Assembly (NCBI RefSeq): GCF_003337355.1 | Contig: NZ_QPJW01000002.1 | Span: 477,537-541,536 of the forward strand | Source: Fontibacillus phaseoli | GTDB taxonomy: Bacteria > Bacillota > Bacilli > Paenibacillales > Paenibacillaceae | Direction: 5' to 3' | DNA: 64,000 nucleotides | Shown here: one piece after another, positions 27,212 through 36,441 of the stretch | How the letters are laid out: every line of letters starts with the position of its first letter | Numbering within the stretch: position 1 is the stretch's first letter | Program-made: the position numbers and the translations under genes | The notes under the pieces: generated by a model | Told to the model about the DNA's origin: nothing | The model's database searches: none | Seen by the model: only the letters and a program-made list of their open reading frames with translations

Positions 27212-27691
27212 TCATTCCCGTCTTTTATCGGCTTTGGCTTCCCGCGCCTCATGCTTCGCCCCGCGACGCGGCCCGCGCTGCTGGGGAATATTCGGGACGA
27301 TATCCGGGGAACTTTTCTCGACGGCCGAGATAAGCTCGGGATCGATCAGTTCAATGTTTAAATCGTAATACCCAAACGGCTCCTGTTCAAAATTCTCAAG
27401 CCTGTTTGCATATGCGGAAGTCTCGTGGCGAAGACGCTCCAGATCGATTCCAAGACTGTCCGGGGGATAAGCCGCAAGTTTATCTCCGGCGGAAGCCAGC
27501 ATTTTTCTTCCCCCGGTGACGTTCCCGTTACGGAAATGGTACAATCCCACGGCCACCTGCAGCAAGCCTTTATATAAGGGGGATCTGCCTTGCTTAAGCC
27601 ACAATTCCTCCAGCACTTCATGACATTCGAAATAGTCCCGGTCCCGGTTAAAATAGATCAAATACGCCACATACAGCGGCTCATAACTCAT
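27212..27691 (-). CDS. DUF309 domain protein
   Basis: A 159-residue helical protein with the DUF309 signature FNRDRDYFECHEVLEELW near the N terminus, then LYKGLLQVAVGLYHFRNGN. The family has no firm function. A basic tail follows (RGPRRGAKHEAREAKADKRR). The ATG lies inside the end of the upstream alarmone synthetase gene (11-base overlap), with GGAGG ahead, so the two are translationally coupled. Confidence 0.85.
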   Translation of the reverse strand: MSYEPLYVAYLIYFNRDRDYFECHEVLEELWLKQGRSPLYKGLLQVAVGLYHFRNGNVTGGRKMLASAGDKLAAYPPDSLGIDLERLRHETSAYANRLENFEQEPFGYYDLNIELIDPELISAVEKSSPDIVPNIPQQRGPRRGAKHEAREAKADKRRE

Positions 27692-28496
27692 CCCCTGGCT
27701 CCTCCACTTTTTTGGAGGCTTTGATCAGCCCTTTGACCCCGACCAGCAGATCTTTCATTCCTTCCATATCCCGGGCCTCCCACAGACGGTTAAACCGTTC
27801 CTGCGCATCGATCGCCTCGGAAACGAGATGATAGAAATATAACTGATGGATGGCCGCAAGCAAGAGCGACACAATGTTGGAGTCGTCTTCAAAGCTCTTT
27901 TGCGCAATCAGAATCTCTTGGCGGATACTGGACATTTCATTATCAAGCACGTTGGCCGCTTCGGCTGCTTTTTTCAACCGTTTCCGCATCTCGTCGGGCA
28001 GGCTCTCTTTATACTTATAATTCAGGGAGTGCTCGATCGTTGCCCAGAAATTCATGGCAAGCGTCCGGATCTGAATTTCGGCGAGTACGTTTTTTTGACC
28101 CAGCGCCGTTTGCACCGGGTATTCCACGATCATATGGAAGCTGCGGTAGCCGCTTTCCTTGTAGTTCGTAATGTAATCTTTCTCGAATAACACGCTCAAA
28201 TCCTTGCGCATCCGGATATATTGCGCCACGCGGCGGATATCTTCCACAAACTGGCACATGATGCGAATGCCTGCAATATCCTCGATTCCCGTTTCCAGAT
28301 CATCCATGGAGACGTCCAGTCTCTTGGCTTTATCGAGAATGCTGGAAATTTTCTTGACCCTGCCAGTCACGAATTCAATCGGAGCGTATTCCTCACGCTT
28401 CTTTAACTCGGACCGCATTGTTTTGAATTTAACCTTTAATTCCTCAACCGTTTGTTCATACGGAAGCAAAAAAGTACTCCAATCCCTACTGTCCAT
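27681..28496 (-). CDS. relQ: Small alarmone synthetase (RelQ/YjbM-like)
   Basis: A 271-residue GTP pyrophosphokinase that transfers pyrophosphate from ATP to GDP or GTP to make (p)ppGpp. The synthetase motifs are GIEDIAGIRI, YKESGYRSFHMIVEYP and EIQIRTLAMNFWATIEHSLNYK. There is no HD hydrolase or TGS/ACT part, so this is a small alarmone synthetase. It is longer than the roughly 210 residues of Bacillus YjbM because of a C-terminal helical extension of about 60 residues. AGGAGG lies 7 bases before the ATG. It is coupled to a DUF309 gene downstream. Confidence 0.88.
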   Translation of the reverse strand: MDSRDWSTFLLPYEQTVEELKVKFKTMRSELKKREEYAPIEFVTGRVKKISSILDKAKRLDVSMDDLETGIEDIAGIRIMCQFVEDIRRVAQYIRMRKDLSVLFEKDYITNYKESGYRSFHMIVEYPVQTALGQKNVLAEIQIRTLAMNFWATIEHSLNYKYKESLPDEMRKRLKKAAEAANVLDNEMSSIRQEILIAQKSFEDDSNIVSLLLAAIHQLYFYHLVSEAIDAQERFNRLWEARDMEGMKDLLVGVKGLIKASKKVEEPGDEL

Positions 28497-28523
28497 GCGT
28501 GTGCCTCCTGTCTTCTCTAGCCG

Positions 28524-29618
28524 CTAACGATGGTCGGCCCCGACCGCCTCGGAAATATGGGCGAAGCCATCCCGTTTCAGTAGTTCCCGCAATCCGCGAT
28601 GGAGCTTGCGGTTAATTTCCGGGCCTTCGTAAATCAAGGCCGTATATATCTCGACCAGGCTGGCACCGGCGGTAATCTTCTCATAGGCGTCGGCAGCACT
28701 AAAAATGCCGCCCGAACCGATAATGGGCAGCTTTCCACCGGTTTGCCGGTAAACCCGCGAAATGATGTCCGTCGACCTTTCGCGCAGCGGCTTGCCGCTG
28801 AGGCCTCCGGTTTCTTTGGCGTTAGCGTGGGTCAGCCCGTCACGGGATATCGTTGTGTTGGTCGCGATCAGGCCGGATACGCCGCTCTTTTGAATCGTAT
28901 CGACCATATATTCCAGCTCATCAAAGCTGACATCGGGTGCGATCTTAACAAGCACCGCTTTGTCCGCTCCGTGGCGCTTGGCCTGGACCGCCATCTCTTC
29001 CTTTACCGCATCCAGAAGTACTGACAACTCATTCCCATGCTGCAAATTACGCAAATCCGGAGTATTCGGTGAACTGATATTCACGACAAAAAAATCAGCG
29101 TACGGATACAGCACGGATATACATTTCTTATAATCCAAATGGGCGTCTTCATTGGAAGTTTCCTTATTTTTTCCAATATTGACCGCGACTGGAATCGGAC
29201 GGGCCTTCAATGCCGCCAGCCGCTCAGCCATCTGCTCGGCACCGTGATTGTTAAACCCCATGCGGTTGATCAAAGCCTCTTCCGGCGGAAGCCGGAACAA
29301 CCTCGGCAATTCGTTGCCGGGCTGGGCTTTGGGCGTAACGGTGCCCACTTCCATAAACCCGAATCCGATGGCGGAGAAACCTTCTACCGCTTCGGCATTT
29401 TTATCAAGTCCAGCCGCAAGTCCTACCGGGGAAGGAAAATGAACGCCGAATAAATCCGTGGACAATTCCTGCGCCTGTGAAGTTCCATACATGCCGCGCA
29501 TCAGCGAAACCATGCCCGGAACCTTTGCCGCTGTATGTAGACCGCCGATCACAAGATGATGGGCTTTTTCCGGATCCAATTTAAAAAATACGGGTTTCCC
29601 CAAATGGCGATACAACAC
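28524..29618 (-). CDS. pyrD: Dihydroorotate dehydrogenase (quinone), class 2
   Basis: A 364-residue FMN enzyme that oxidises dihydroorotate to orotate in pyrimidine synthesis, passing electrons to quinone at the membrane. The N-terminal helices (LDPEKAHHLVIGGLH) that bind membrane and quinone mark class 2. The catalytic Ser is in NISSPNTPDLRNLQHG, and FMN-binding GLSGKPLRERS and IIGSGGIFS follow. Class 1B PyrD with PyrK is the Bacillus subtilis form, so this is a different type. The start is GTG at 29616-29618 behind GGAGTG. It stands apart from any other pyr gene. Confidence 0.93.
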   Translation of the reverse strand: MLYRHLGKPVFFKLDPEKAHHLVIGGLHTAAKVPGMVSLMRGMYGTSQAQELSTDLFGVHFPSPVGLAAGLDKNAEAVEGFSAIGFGFMEVGTVTPKAQPGNELPRLFRLPPEEALINRMGFNNHGAEQMAERLAALKARPIPVAVNIGKNKETSNEDAHLDYKKCISVLYPYADFFVVNISSPNTPDLRNLQHGNELSVLLDAVKEEMAVQAKRHGADKAVLVKIAPDVSFDELEYMVDTIQKSGVSGLIATNTTISRDGLTHANAKETGGLSGKPLRERSTDIISRVYRQTGGKLPIIGSGGIFSAADAYEKITAGASLVEIYTALIYEGPEINRKLHRGLRELLKRDGFAHISEAVGADHR

Positions 29619-29753
29619 TGGTTACTTCACTCCGTTCGTCTCTGTGCTCACATAAAACTTCATATCCAGTTTAGCGGTTTCCGGCACAAAAGAAAAGTTT
29701 ATCTGTGCAGGAAATGCGTGATCGGGGATATAGTATTTTCTTATGAAAGCCAT

Positions 29754-29775
29754 TACAATGGAGGAGTATACTCCT
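29754..29775 (+). promoter_or_regulatory. Putative promoter -10 with palindromic operator
   Basis: TACAAT (29754-29759) is a plausible -10 box, followed 2 bases later by the perfect 14-bp palindrome AGGAGTATACTCCT (29762-29775) at the expected transcription start. It is upstream of the 45-aa membrane protein gene. No clear -35 box was found. Confidence 0.35.
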
Positions 29776-29799
29776 GTTATGAAGGAAGGGGAATAACCG

Positions 29800-29937
29800 A
29801 TGTCAACAAAACGAAAACCGCCAACACTACAGCAAAAAAGGGATGAAGTCAACAAAAAAGCACTTATATGGACAGGCTCGGTCGTGGCCGCTCTAATTAT
29901 CATAGTTGCCGCCGTGATCGTAATTACGCAAATTTAA
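29800..29937 (+). CDS. Small single-span membrane protein (45 aa)
   Basis: A 45-residue peptide: a basic N-terminal half (MSTKRKPPTLQQKRDEVNKK) followed by one transmembrane helix (WTGSVVAALIIIVAAVIVITQI). The ATG has GGAAGGGG 8 bases ahead. By charge the N terminus would face the cytosol. No family recognised. Its stop codon overlaps that of the convergent L,D-transpeptidase gene (TTAA at 29934-29937), with no terminator between. Confidence 0.72.
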   Translation: MSTKRKPPTLQQKRDEVNKKALIWTGSVVAALIIIVAAVIVITQI

Positions 29938-31382
29938 TCCAGCCAATGATATGTACGGTGGGGATTGGTCTGATCCTGACGGTCACCCAAAGCAAAACGC
30001 TTTTCGGGAACCGATTCCAGCTTCGGAAGAATCCCCTTTCCAATCGTTACTTTTGTTCCTTTCGGAACCAAATCAAACAGTTCCTCCACATCCTGCTTGG
30101 ACATCCTGACACAGCCCAGCGATTGATCCTTGCCGATACTCTCCGGTTCATTCGTCCCGTGAATCGCATAATTCGTGTCCGAGAGCTGCATGCCTCGGCT
30201 GCCGAATTCTCCATCATCCCTTCCGTTCGGATTCACAACTTTATCCGTAATCCGATACGTCCCTTCCGGAGTTTTTTCTCCGCCTAGACCGACCTTATAA
30301 ATTCTTACTATGATGTTTCCGCTTACGACCGCAAGCGTATGATTCTTTGTATCCACAATTACTTCCAGCGGCTTGTCAAAAAAAGGATCCACCCCGGGAA
30401 GAAATGCAGCGTTATTGTCATCTTCCTGAGCGGCTTGCGCTTCACCCGCATTTACAGTTACGCCCTTAGGTTGCTTCAGCTTCTCCAGCATCGGTTTGAA
30501 TGCTTCCTTCATGACCGGATTACTGCCCGCGATCCAATTATCGGGAAACGATCCCGTCAAATCCTTCAAAGCTGCCGGCCATTGGCCCTTCTGGAGCTTA
30601 TATTGCTTCATCGCCGAAGAGAGCAGGGCCAATGACTCCTGACGCGCGGTCCACTCTCCTGCGCCCTGCTGCAGCTCCGACACATCGGGCGGAGTACAGT
30701 CGCAAGCTTTGGCGTCGTAGGATTGGAACGCCGCCGCCCCCGTTTCCGGGCTTTGTTTTACCCCGAAAACGACCGGCATATCATCCGACCAGACCGCCCA
30801 CTTTCCGGAACGTTTCATCCCAAGTACGGCGGTTTCCAAAGCAACGCGATCCTTCCCTTCGTCAAAAAGGCTGCCCAGCGCCTTCTGCCTGTCCGTAGCA
30901 TCGCCGAAATACGGTTTTGCCGTATAAGCCAACTTGACAACCGGCGGCTTGTCCTGTATTCCTTCAGACTGCTCCAAGGGTTTGGCGGCGTCCTGAATAA
31001 CCGGATTTTCAATTCCGGATCCGGGTTCATCCTTCACATTGTCTCCGGCAGCGCTCGCAGGCATCCCGTTTCCGGGAGCATGCGCGGACGGCAACCAAAT
31101 TACCAAAAGCAGCATAGCAGCGATCCCCGCCTTACGCAGGTTTCTATGCCGCTTTTCCTTGCGTCTGGATTCCAGCAGCAGGTTTTCCTGATATTCCTTC
31201 CACAGATCGGCAGGCATCTTGCTCGATTCAAAGGCCTCAAAAACGCTTCCCGCCTGAATGTAGCAATAGTGCGCTTTGCCTTCCTGCCCGTTTGCTTCAT
31301 ATTCTTTGCCCAGCAAATACCAGGCCATTTTATTTTTCGGATGGTTTTCCACGTATTTCTTGAGGTAAGCCGAGTTACTCAT
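29934..31382 (-). CDS. Membrane-anchored L,D-transpeptidase (YkuD)
   Basis: A 482-residue protein. Residues 1-80 are cytosolic, with a short helical repeat region (NHPKNKMAWYLLGKEYEANGQEGKA), a single membrane helix spans about 84-101, and a large outside part ends in a YkuD domain with the catalytic pattern HGTNEPESIGKDQSLGCVR (His about 408, Cys about 424). YkuD enzymes form 3-3 cross-links in peptidoglycan or attach proteins to it. The TPR-like cytosolic head is unusual for this family. The ATG at 31380-31382 follows TGGAGG; an in-frame TTG lies 21 bases upstream. Confidence 0.88.
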   Translation of the reverse strand: MSNSAYLKKYVENHPKNKMAWYLLGKEYEANGQEGKAHYCYIQAGSVFEAFESSKMPADLWKEYQENLLLESRRKEKRHRNLRKAGIAAMLLLVIWLPSAHAPGNGMPASAAGDNVKDEPGSGIENPVIQDAAKPLEQSEGIQDKPPVVKLAYTAKPYFGDATDRQKALGSLFDEGKDRVALETAVLGMKRSGKWAVWSDDMPVVFGVKQSPETGAAAFQSYDAKACDCTPPDVSELQQGAGEWTARQESLALLSSAMKQYKLQKGQWPAALKDLTGSFPDNWIAGSNPVMKEAFKPMLEKLKQPKGVTVNAGEAQAAQEDDNNAAFLPGVDPFFDKPLEVIVDTKNHTLAVVSGNIIVRIYKVGLGGEKTPEGTYRITDKVVNPNGRDDGEFGSRGMQLSDTNYAIHGTNEPESIGKDQSLGCVRMSKQDVEELFDLVPKGTKVTIGKGILPKLESVPEKRFALGDRQDQTNPHRTYHWLD

Positions 31383-31594
31383 CGAAATCCTCCACATGGA
31401 CAAATTAGCATTCTGCTACTAATTATATCGGTAAACAAAACCCGGTTGCTAAGAATCATGAGCCGGCGATTTAAAATCACTACTTAGGACCTAAAGAGGC
31501 AGGGAACGCTTCTATGACCGCTCCCTCTTACCACCGAAATAATTATAGAACGTAAGTTCCTATTTTTCAATAAATGATTTACTACAGAGATGAA

Positions 31595-31629
31595 AAAAAC
31601 ACCCCCCGTTATCAAACGGGAGGTGTTTT
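31595..31629 (-). terminator. Intrinsic terminator of ferredoxin gene
   Basis: The minus strand shows AAAACACCTCCCGTT, a short loop, then AACGGGGGGTGTTTTTTT: a 15-bp stem with one mismatch and a T run. Confidence 0.88.
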
Positions 31630-31655
31630 GAGCAATCATGTCTGCCGATGTCGGA

Positions 31656-31949
<294 letters not shown>

Positions 31950-32018
31950 TCACCAAGTTCAATATAATATAAAGTGAAGTCAATTTCAATTCAATTTCCG
32001 TATTATACCCATCGAAAA

Positions 32019-33338
32019 TCAGGATTCATCCTCTGATTTCCGCAAGAAATCGGTCTGTAGGGAAGTCCCGCGAATTTTGTGATTCCGAATCAGCGCCGAA
32101 GGATCATCGGTCAGCATACCCGCCGTCAAAACCGCATTTTCGCCAAATTTATCCCGCAGCAAATCCATGGTTTTGGTCAAAGATTCCTTCCGGGGTTGCT
32201 GCTCATAATCAAACAGATCCAGCTGCAAAGCGGACTCCTCTTTCGTCACCAGATTTTGCAGCGTAATGCCAAGCAGACGGACCGGTTTGTCTTCGCTCCA
32301 ATGCTTTCGATACAATTCGCACGCTTCCCGGTACACGTCTTCCGCCCGGTCGATGACCGTCTCCAGGCTTTGCGATCGGGTTATCGTTTTCATATCCGGC
32401 GTACGAATTGTAATTTGCACCGTTTGCGCTACCAACTTTTGACGCCGCAGCCGCCTTGTAACCTGATCGGCCAAATTCAGGAATACCCGCTGAACCTCTT
32501 CCATCCGGCTAATATCCCGCGGCAAAGTCGTAGTGTGGCCGACAGACTTGTTCTTCTCCTGATCATCGCGGACAGGTGAGTCATCCAGCCCGTGTGCGGC
32601 CTGCTTCATCCAGTGACCCGCCACGCCAAATTTCTCGGACAAAAGCAGTTCGTCCGCCGCCGCCAGTTGTCCGATCGTGTATATTCTCATCTTCTTCAGT
32701 TTATCCGCCGTTTTGTGACCGATCCCGAACAGTTCATTGCACGGCTTATCCCACAGCAGCGCGGGAACGTCCCGAATTCGCAGCACCGTAATTCCGTTCG
32801 GCTTCTTCATATCGGAAGCCATTTTCGCCAGCAGCTTGTTCGGTGCAACCCCGATGGAGCAAGGAAGCCCAAGTTCATCGGAAATCCTGGATTGAATTTC
32901 GTGAGCGATGTCCAGCGGAGTTCCGAATTGCTTCGAACCGGTGATATCGAGATAGCATTCATCGATTGAAACCGCCTGGAGCAGTGGCGTATAACCGTAA
33001 GCAATATCCATAAACGCTCTGGAATAGTTCCGGTACAAGTGGAAGTCCGGTTTGATCACGATCAGCTCGGGACATTTTTTCAGTCCCTGGCTAACGGTCA
33101 TTCCGGTGGATATCCCCCGTTTCCGGGCCGCATAGGAACAAGTAACGATCACGCCCTTTCGCAGTTCAACGCTTCCCGCTACCGCCGTGGGCTGGTTCCG
33201 GTACTTCTCAGGCTCCTCCGCTTCGTGAACTGAGCAGTAAAATGCGTTCATATCGACATGCAGCACGACCCGGCCGCGGGCGGGATAGTATTCATCGATA
33301 TTGCCTGACACGTTCAAGACCTTCCCCTCATTAATCAT
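32019..33338 (-). CDS. dinB: DNA polymerase IV
   Basis: A 439-residue Y-family translesion polymerase. Catalytic residues are in HVDMNAFYCSVH and SIDECYLD; GIGHKTADKLKKM is the helix-hairpin-helix, and the little-finger domain follows. LQLDLF near residue 380 is a sliding-clamp binding motif. The ribosome site is weak (GGATGAAGA). No LexA box of the CGAAC-N4-GTTCG type was seen upstream, so SOS control is not supported here. It is divergent from cimA. Confidence 0.93.
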   Translation of the reverse strand: MINEGKVLNVSGNIDEYYPARGRVVLHVDMNAFYCSVHEAEEPEKYRNQPTAVAGSVELRKGVIVTCSYAARKRGISTGMTVSQGLKKCPELIVIKPDFHLYRNYSRAFMDIAYGYTPLLQAVSIDECYLDITGSKQFGTPLDIAHEIQSRISDELGLPCSIGVAPNKLLAKMASDMKKPNGITVLRIRDVPALLWDKPCNELFGIGHKTADKLKKMRIYTIGQLAAADELLLSEKFGVAGHWMKQAAHGLDDSPVRDDQEKNKSVGHTTTLPRDISRMEEVQRVFLNLADQVTRRLRRQKLVAQTVQITIRTPDMKTITRSQSLETVIDRAEDVYREACELYRKHWSEDKPVRLLGITLQNLVTKEESALQLDLFDYEQQPRKESLTKTMDLLRDKFGENAVLTAGMLTDDPSALIRNHKIRGTSLQTDFLRKSEDES

Positions 33339-33474
33339 TCTTCATCCAGCATACCCCTTCTCCCGAGTACCGGTCAACATTGCGACAGGTCTTTCGGGAC
33401 CGGGGTTTCATCAAGCATAGCTTGCCGTTTCCAGTGCAGATAACCAGTCCTTTTTGAACTCCACTAAAAACCGT

Positions 33475-33503
33475 GTTACATTTAAAAAAACAAATGTTAT
33501 AAT
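33475..33503 (+). promoter_or_regulatory. Sigma-A promoter of cimA with internal inverted repeat
   Basis: GTTACA (33475-33480), a 17-base spacer, then TATAAT (33498-33503). An inverted repeat ACATTT-N8-AAATGT (33478-33497) covers the end of the -35 box and the spacer, and could be an operator. Confidence 0.65.
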
Positions 33504-33564
33504 TAGAAATTATACCAAATCGGAGCTTGTTTCTGAGGACATCTATAAGGGGGAGACATCCATC

Positions 33565-35184
33565 ATGTCAAAGGCTTTATCCATCTTCGACACTACATTA
33601 AGAGACGGCACGCAGGGTGAAGGCATTAGCCTGTCCGCAGACGATAAGTTGAAGATAGCAAAAAAGCTGGATCAGCTGGGTGTCCATTACATTGAAGGCG
33701 GCATCCCGGGAAGCAACAGCAAAGATATCGAGTTTTTCAAACGCGTGCAAGATTTTGGCCTGTCCGCCAAAATTACCGCTTTCGGCAGTACGCGGCGCAA
33801 AGATAGCATAGCGGAACATGACGCCAATTTGAAGCGCGTGATCGAATCCGGCGTTCAGGTGGCGACACTTGTCGGGAAATCATGGGATTTCCACGTTTAC
33901 ACCGCCCTGCAAACTACGCTGGACGAAAACCTTGCGATGATCTACGATTCCATCGCTTATTTGAAGCGTCAGGGATTGGAAGTTATTTTCGATGCCGAAC
34001 ATTTCTTCGACGGCTACAAGAACAACCCGGAATACGCACTCGCGGTCATGCACAAAGCGGAAGAAGCAGGCGCTGATGTGCTGACGATGTGCGACACAAA
34101 CGGCGGCACCATGCCGCATGAAGTACATGATATTGTCAGCGTACTTGCCGGCCGGGTAACCACCTCTCGCCTGGGCATTCATACGCACAACGACTGCGAG
34201 CTTGCGGTAGCCAACTCCCTCAGCGCCGTTCGTGCCGGAGCGGAGCAAATTCAAGGGACGATGAACGGGTACGGCGAACGCTGCGGCAACGCCAATCTGT
34301 GCTCCATCATCCCGAATCTCCAACTCAAGCTCGGGTACGAAGTGCTGGAGCCCGAACGATTGATGCAGTTGACCAATACGGCCCGCTACGTAAGCGAGAT
34401 CGCCAATGTGTATATGCCGATCAATCAGCCTTATGTCGGAACATCCGCTTTTGCGCATAAAGGCGGCATTCACGTCTCGGCCATTCTGCGCGACTCGCGC
34501 ACATACGAGCACATCACACCGGAAACGGTAGGCAACCGCCAGCGGGTGCTGGTCTCCGAACTCGCCGGACAGAGCAACATCCTGTCCAAAGCGCAGGAAC
34601 TGGGAATTCCGTTCGATCCGGAGAACGAAGATACACGCGAAGTCATATCGAAAATCAAAGACCTGGAGCACCAGGGCTACCAATTCGAAGGCGCGGACGC
34701 TTCGCTGGAACTGCTCCTGCGGGAAGCCAACGGCGATCTGAAAGAATTGTTCGTGTTCGAATCGTTCAAGATGCTGGTCGAGAAATCCGCCGGTAAACCG
34801 GTTATTTCCGAAGCCTTCGTCAAGCTGAATATAGACGGAACAAGCATATATACAGCCGCCGAAGGAAATGGACCGGTCAATGCGCTTGACAATGCGCTGC
34901 GCAAGGCGCTTATCACTTATTACCCCGGCCTGCAGGAAATACACTTGTCCGACTATAAAGTCCGCGTACTTGATGACAAGGATGCGACAGCTTCCAAAGT
35001 TCGGGTGCTTATCGAATCCCGGAATTATGAAAATTCCTGGAGCACTGTCGGCGTTTCCGGCAATGTCATCGAGGCGAGTTGGGAAGCGCTCGTAGACAGC
35101 CTTCGTTACGCCCTGATCGGGCAAACGAAACGCGAGGACTACACCGAAATTCCGTCGGCTGCAAGAGGTTTGGTCAATCATTAA
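33565..35184 (+). CDS. cimA: (R)-citramalate synthase
   Basis: A 539-residue enzyme of the isopropylmalate-synthase family that condenses acetyl-CoA with pyruvate to make citramalate, a threonine-independent route to isoleucine. It starts MSKALSIFDTTLRDGTQGEG. Metal-binding GIHTHNDCELAVANS and NGYGERCGNANLCS are present, and a C-terminal LeuA-type regulatory domain follows (FVKLNIDGTSIYTAAEGNGPVNALDNALRKAL). GQGEG/GIHTH details favour CimA over LeuA. The ATG at 33565 follows GGGGGAG; the frame is open 37 codons upstream through the promoter. Confidence 0.9.
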   Translation: MSKALSIFDTTLRDGTQGEGISLSADDKLKIAKKLDQLGVHYIEGGIPGSNSKDIEFFKRVQDFGLSAKITAFGSTRRKDSIAEHDANLKRVIESGVQVATLVGKSWDFHVYTALQTTLDENLAMIYDSIAYLKRQGLEVIFDAEHFFDGYKNNPEYALAVMHKAEEAGADVLTMCDTNGGTMPHEVHDIVSVLAGRVTTSRLGIHTHNDCELAVANSLSAVRAGAEQIQGTMNGYGERCGNANLCSIIPNLQLKLGYEVLEPERLMQLTNTARYVSEIANVYMPINQPYVGTSAFAHKGGIHVSAILRDSRTYEHITPETVGNRQRVLVSELAGQSNILSKAQELGIPFDPENEDTREVISKIKDLEHQGYQFEGADASLELLLREANGDLKELFVFESFKMLVEKSAGKPVISEAFVKLNIDGTSIYTAAEGNGPVNALDNALRKALITYYPGLQEIHLSDYKVRVLDDKDATASKVRVLIESRNYENSWSTVGVSGNVIEASWEALVDSLRYALIGQTKREDYTEIPSAARGLVNH

Positions 35185-35190
35185 CTCATA

Positions 35191-35232
35191 AAAAAAACGT
35201 CAGAGGAGGGCAGTCCTTCCCTGGCGTTTTTT
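35191..35232. terminator. Intrinsic terminator of cimA
   Basis: AAAAAACGTCAG pairs with CTGGCGTTTTTT, with a GC-rich inner stem and T run on both strands. It lies between cimA and the convergent TlpA-like gene. Confidence 0.85.
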
Positions 35233-35252
35233 ATTGACTCCATTTATAACCG

Positions 35253-35843
35253 CTACACATTCAACAGCTTTTTGATTTTGGCCTCCAACTCTTCCTTCGA
35301 AAGGGTGCCGACGATTACATCCTGGACCTTCCCGTTCTCGTCGATCAGCACATTGGTCGGAAAAGCAATGCCGTTATACATTCTGTACAGTTTCTCTTTC
35401 TCATCCAGAAGTACCGGGAAAGTGTAACCGTAATTTTCAACAAATTCCTTCGCATTGTCCAGCTTGTCGTAAAAGGTGACATTTACCGCATAGACATCAA
35501 GCTGGCTGCCGTATTTGTCCGCCAGTTTCACCAGGTCAGGAGCTTCTTCTTTGCACGGGTCGCACCAGGAAGCCCAAAAATTGAGGAGCAACGGCTTATC
35601 CCGCTTCCCTCCAACCTCGTAGGTTTTCCCGTCCAGCCCGGCAAGTGAAAATTCCGGTGCGGGCGTCCCCGGTTTCGGAGCATTTTCAGCCACCAGGGCG
35701 CTTACCGATTTTCCCGATTCCGCCTCCGTCGCGGAACTTTCTCCGCTTCCGAACCAAGATTTGATTTCTTTATCGTAATTTTCGTATAAGGCAGCAGCCA
35801 GCAATACCAGTAGACCGGCAAGAATCCATCTGTTACGTTTCAT
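35253..35843 (-). CDS. TlpA/ResA-like membrane-bound thiol-disulfide oxidoreductase
   Basis: A 196-residue protein. An N-terminal hydrophobic helix (6-20) acts as an uncleaved anchor. The outward thioredoxin fold has the active site WCDPC at 93-97 within NFWASWCDPCKEE, and cis-Pro in GIAFPTNVLID. TlpA/ResA proteins reduce disulfides outside the cell, for example in cytochrome c maturation. The partner is not evident from the neighbours. AAAGGAAG lies before the ATG. It is convergent with cimA and divergent from the JAMM peptidase gene. Confidence 0.9.
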   Translation of the reverse strand: MKRNRWILAGLLVLLAAALYENYDKEIKSWFGSGESSATEAESGKSVSALVAENAPKPGTPAPEFSLAGLDGKTYEVGGKRDKPLLLNFWASWCDPCKEEAPDLVKLADKYGSQLDVYAVNVTFYDKLDNAKEFVENYGYTFPVLLDEKEKLYRMYNGIAFPTNVLIDENGKVQDVIVGTLSKEELEAKIKKLLNV

Positions 35844-35961
35844 AGGACGACTTCCTTTATGTTATGTTGTATACAAAGCAAAGCTTGAATTTGCTTGTTC
35901 CCGATCTATTGTACCCCGTTTCCACGAATAGTTACAGTTTAAGATGAAAGGAGATTGCCCG

Positions 35962-36441
35962 ATGACCGGATTCAGCAACGCCGACTCATTCCCCACCTTG
36001 CTGCAGCTACCAGTTCAAGTCCGTACCCTGTTGGAAAAAGATTACGAAGACCGTTATCCGAAGGAAGCATGCGGTGCGCTCTTTGGGCACCTGTCCAAGG
36101 AAACCGTGATCGCGGAAAATTACTTGCCGCTTTCCAATATCGCTGAGGATCCCCGGCATGCCTTCGCCTTCGATCCCGTCGAATGGGTGCGTTGCTGTTA
36201 CGCCGCCGATTTGATCGGCATCTATCATTCGCATCCGACGTCACTGCCGGTCCCGTCTTCGCTGGACATCCAGGAGCTTCAGCATTTCGGCTCCCTTCTT
36301 TCCGTGTATCTCATCGGAGGTCGGACCACTAAAGAAAAACCGTCCGGAAACATCCCGGACGGCTTCTATGTTCATGCTTATTCGGTTGTCAGGCGAAACA
36401 ACGAAGCCTTCTCGCTTCGTAATCTGATCATGTCTTGCTGA
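35962..36441 (+). CDS. JAMM/MPN+ metallopeptidase
   Basis: A 159-residue Mov34/MPN/PAD-1 protein with a complete JAMM zinc motif: Glu at about 35 in PKEACGAL, then HSH (89-91), Ser 99 and Asp 102 in the exact spacing HxH-x7-S-x2-D. Bacterial relatives cleave peptide or isopeptide bonds, often in thiocarboxylate sulfur carrier or siderophore settings; no such partner is seen here. The ATG at 35962 follows AAAGGAG at 8 bases; an earlier ATG at 35944 lacks a site. Its 3' end overlaps the convergent exonuclease gene by 14 bases. Confidence 0.85.
   Translation: MTGFSNADSFPTLLQLPVQVRTLLEKDYEDRYPKEACGALFGHLSKETVIAENYLPLSNIAEDPRHAFAFDPVEWVRCCYAADLIGIYHSHPTSLPVPSSLDIQELQHFGSLLSVYLIGGRTTKEKPSGNIPDGFYVHAYSVVRRNNEAFSLRNLIMSC

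Noticed and set aside
33339..33453. LexA/SOS box upstream of dinB
   Set aside because: No match to the Gram-positive CGAAC-N4-GTTCG pattern was seen in the divergent region.
33454..33564. T-box or other riboswitch leader upstream of cimA
   Set aside because: Only about 60 bases lie between the promoter and the start codon, too short for a T-box; no conserved element seen.
33880..35181. 433-codon open frame on the minus strand opposite cimA
   Set aside because: Shadow of cimA, whose plus-strand product matches the isopropylmalate synthase family throughout. The minus product has no recognisable motif and no ribosome site.
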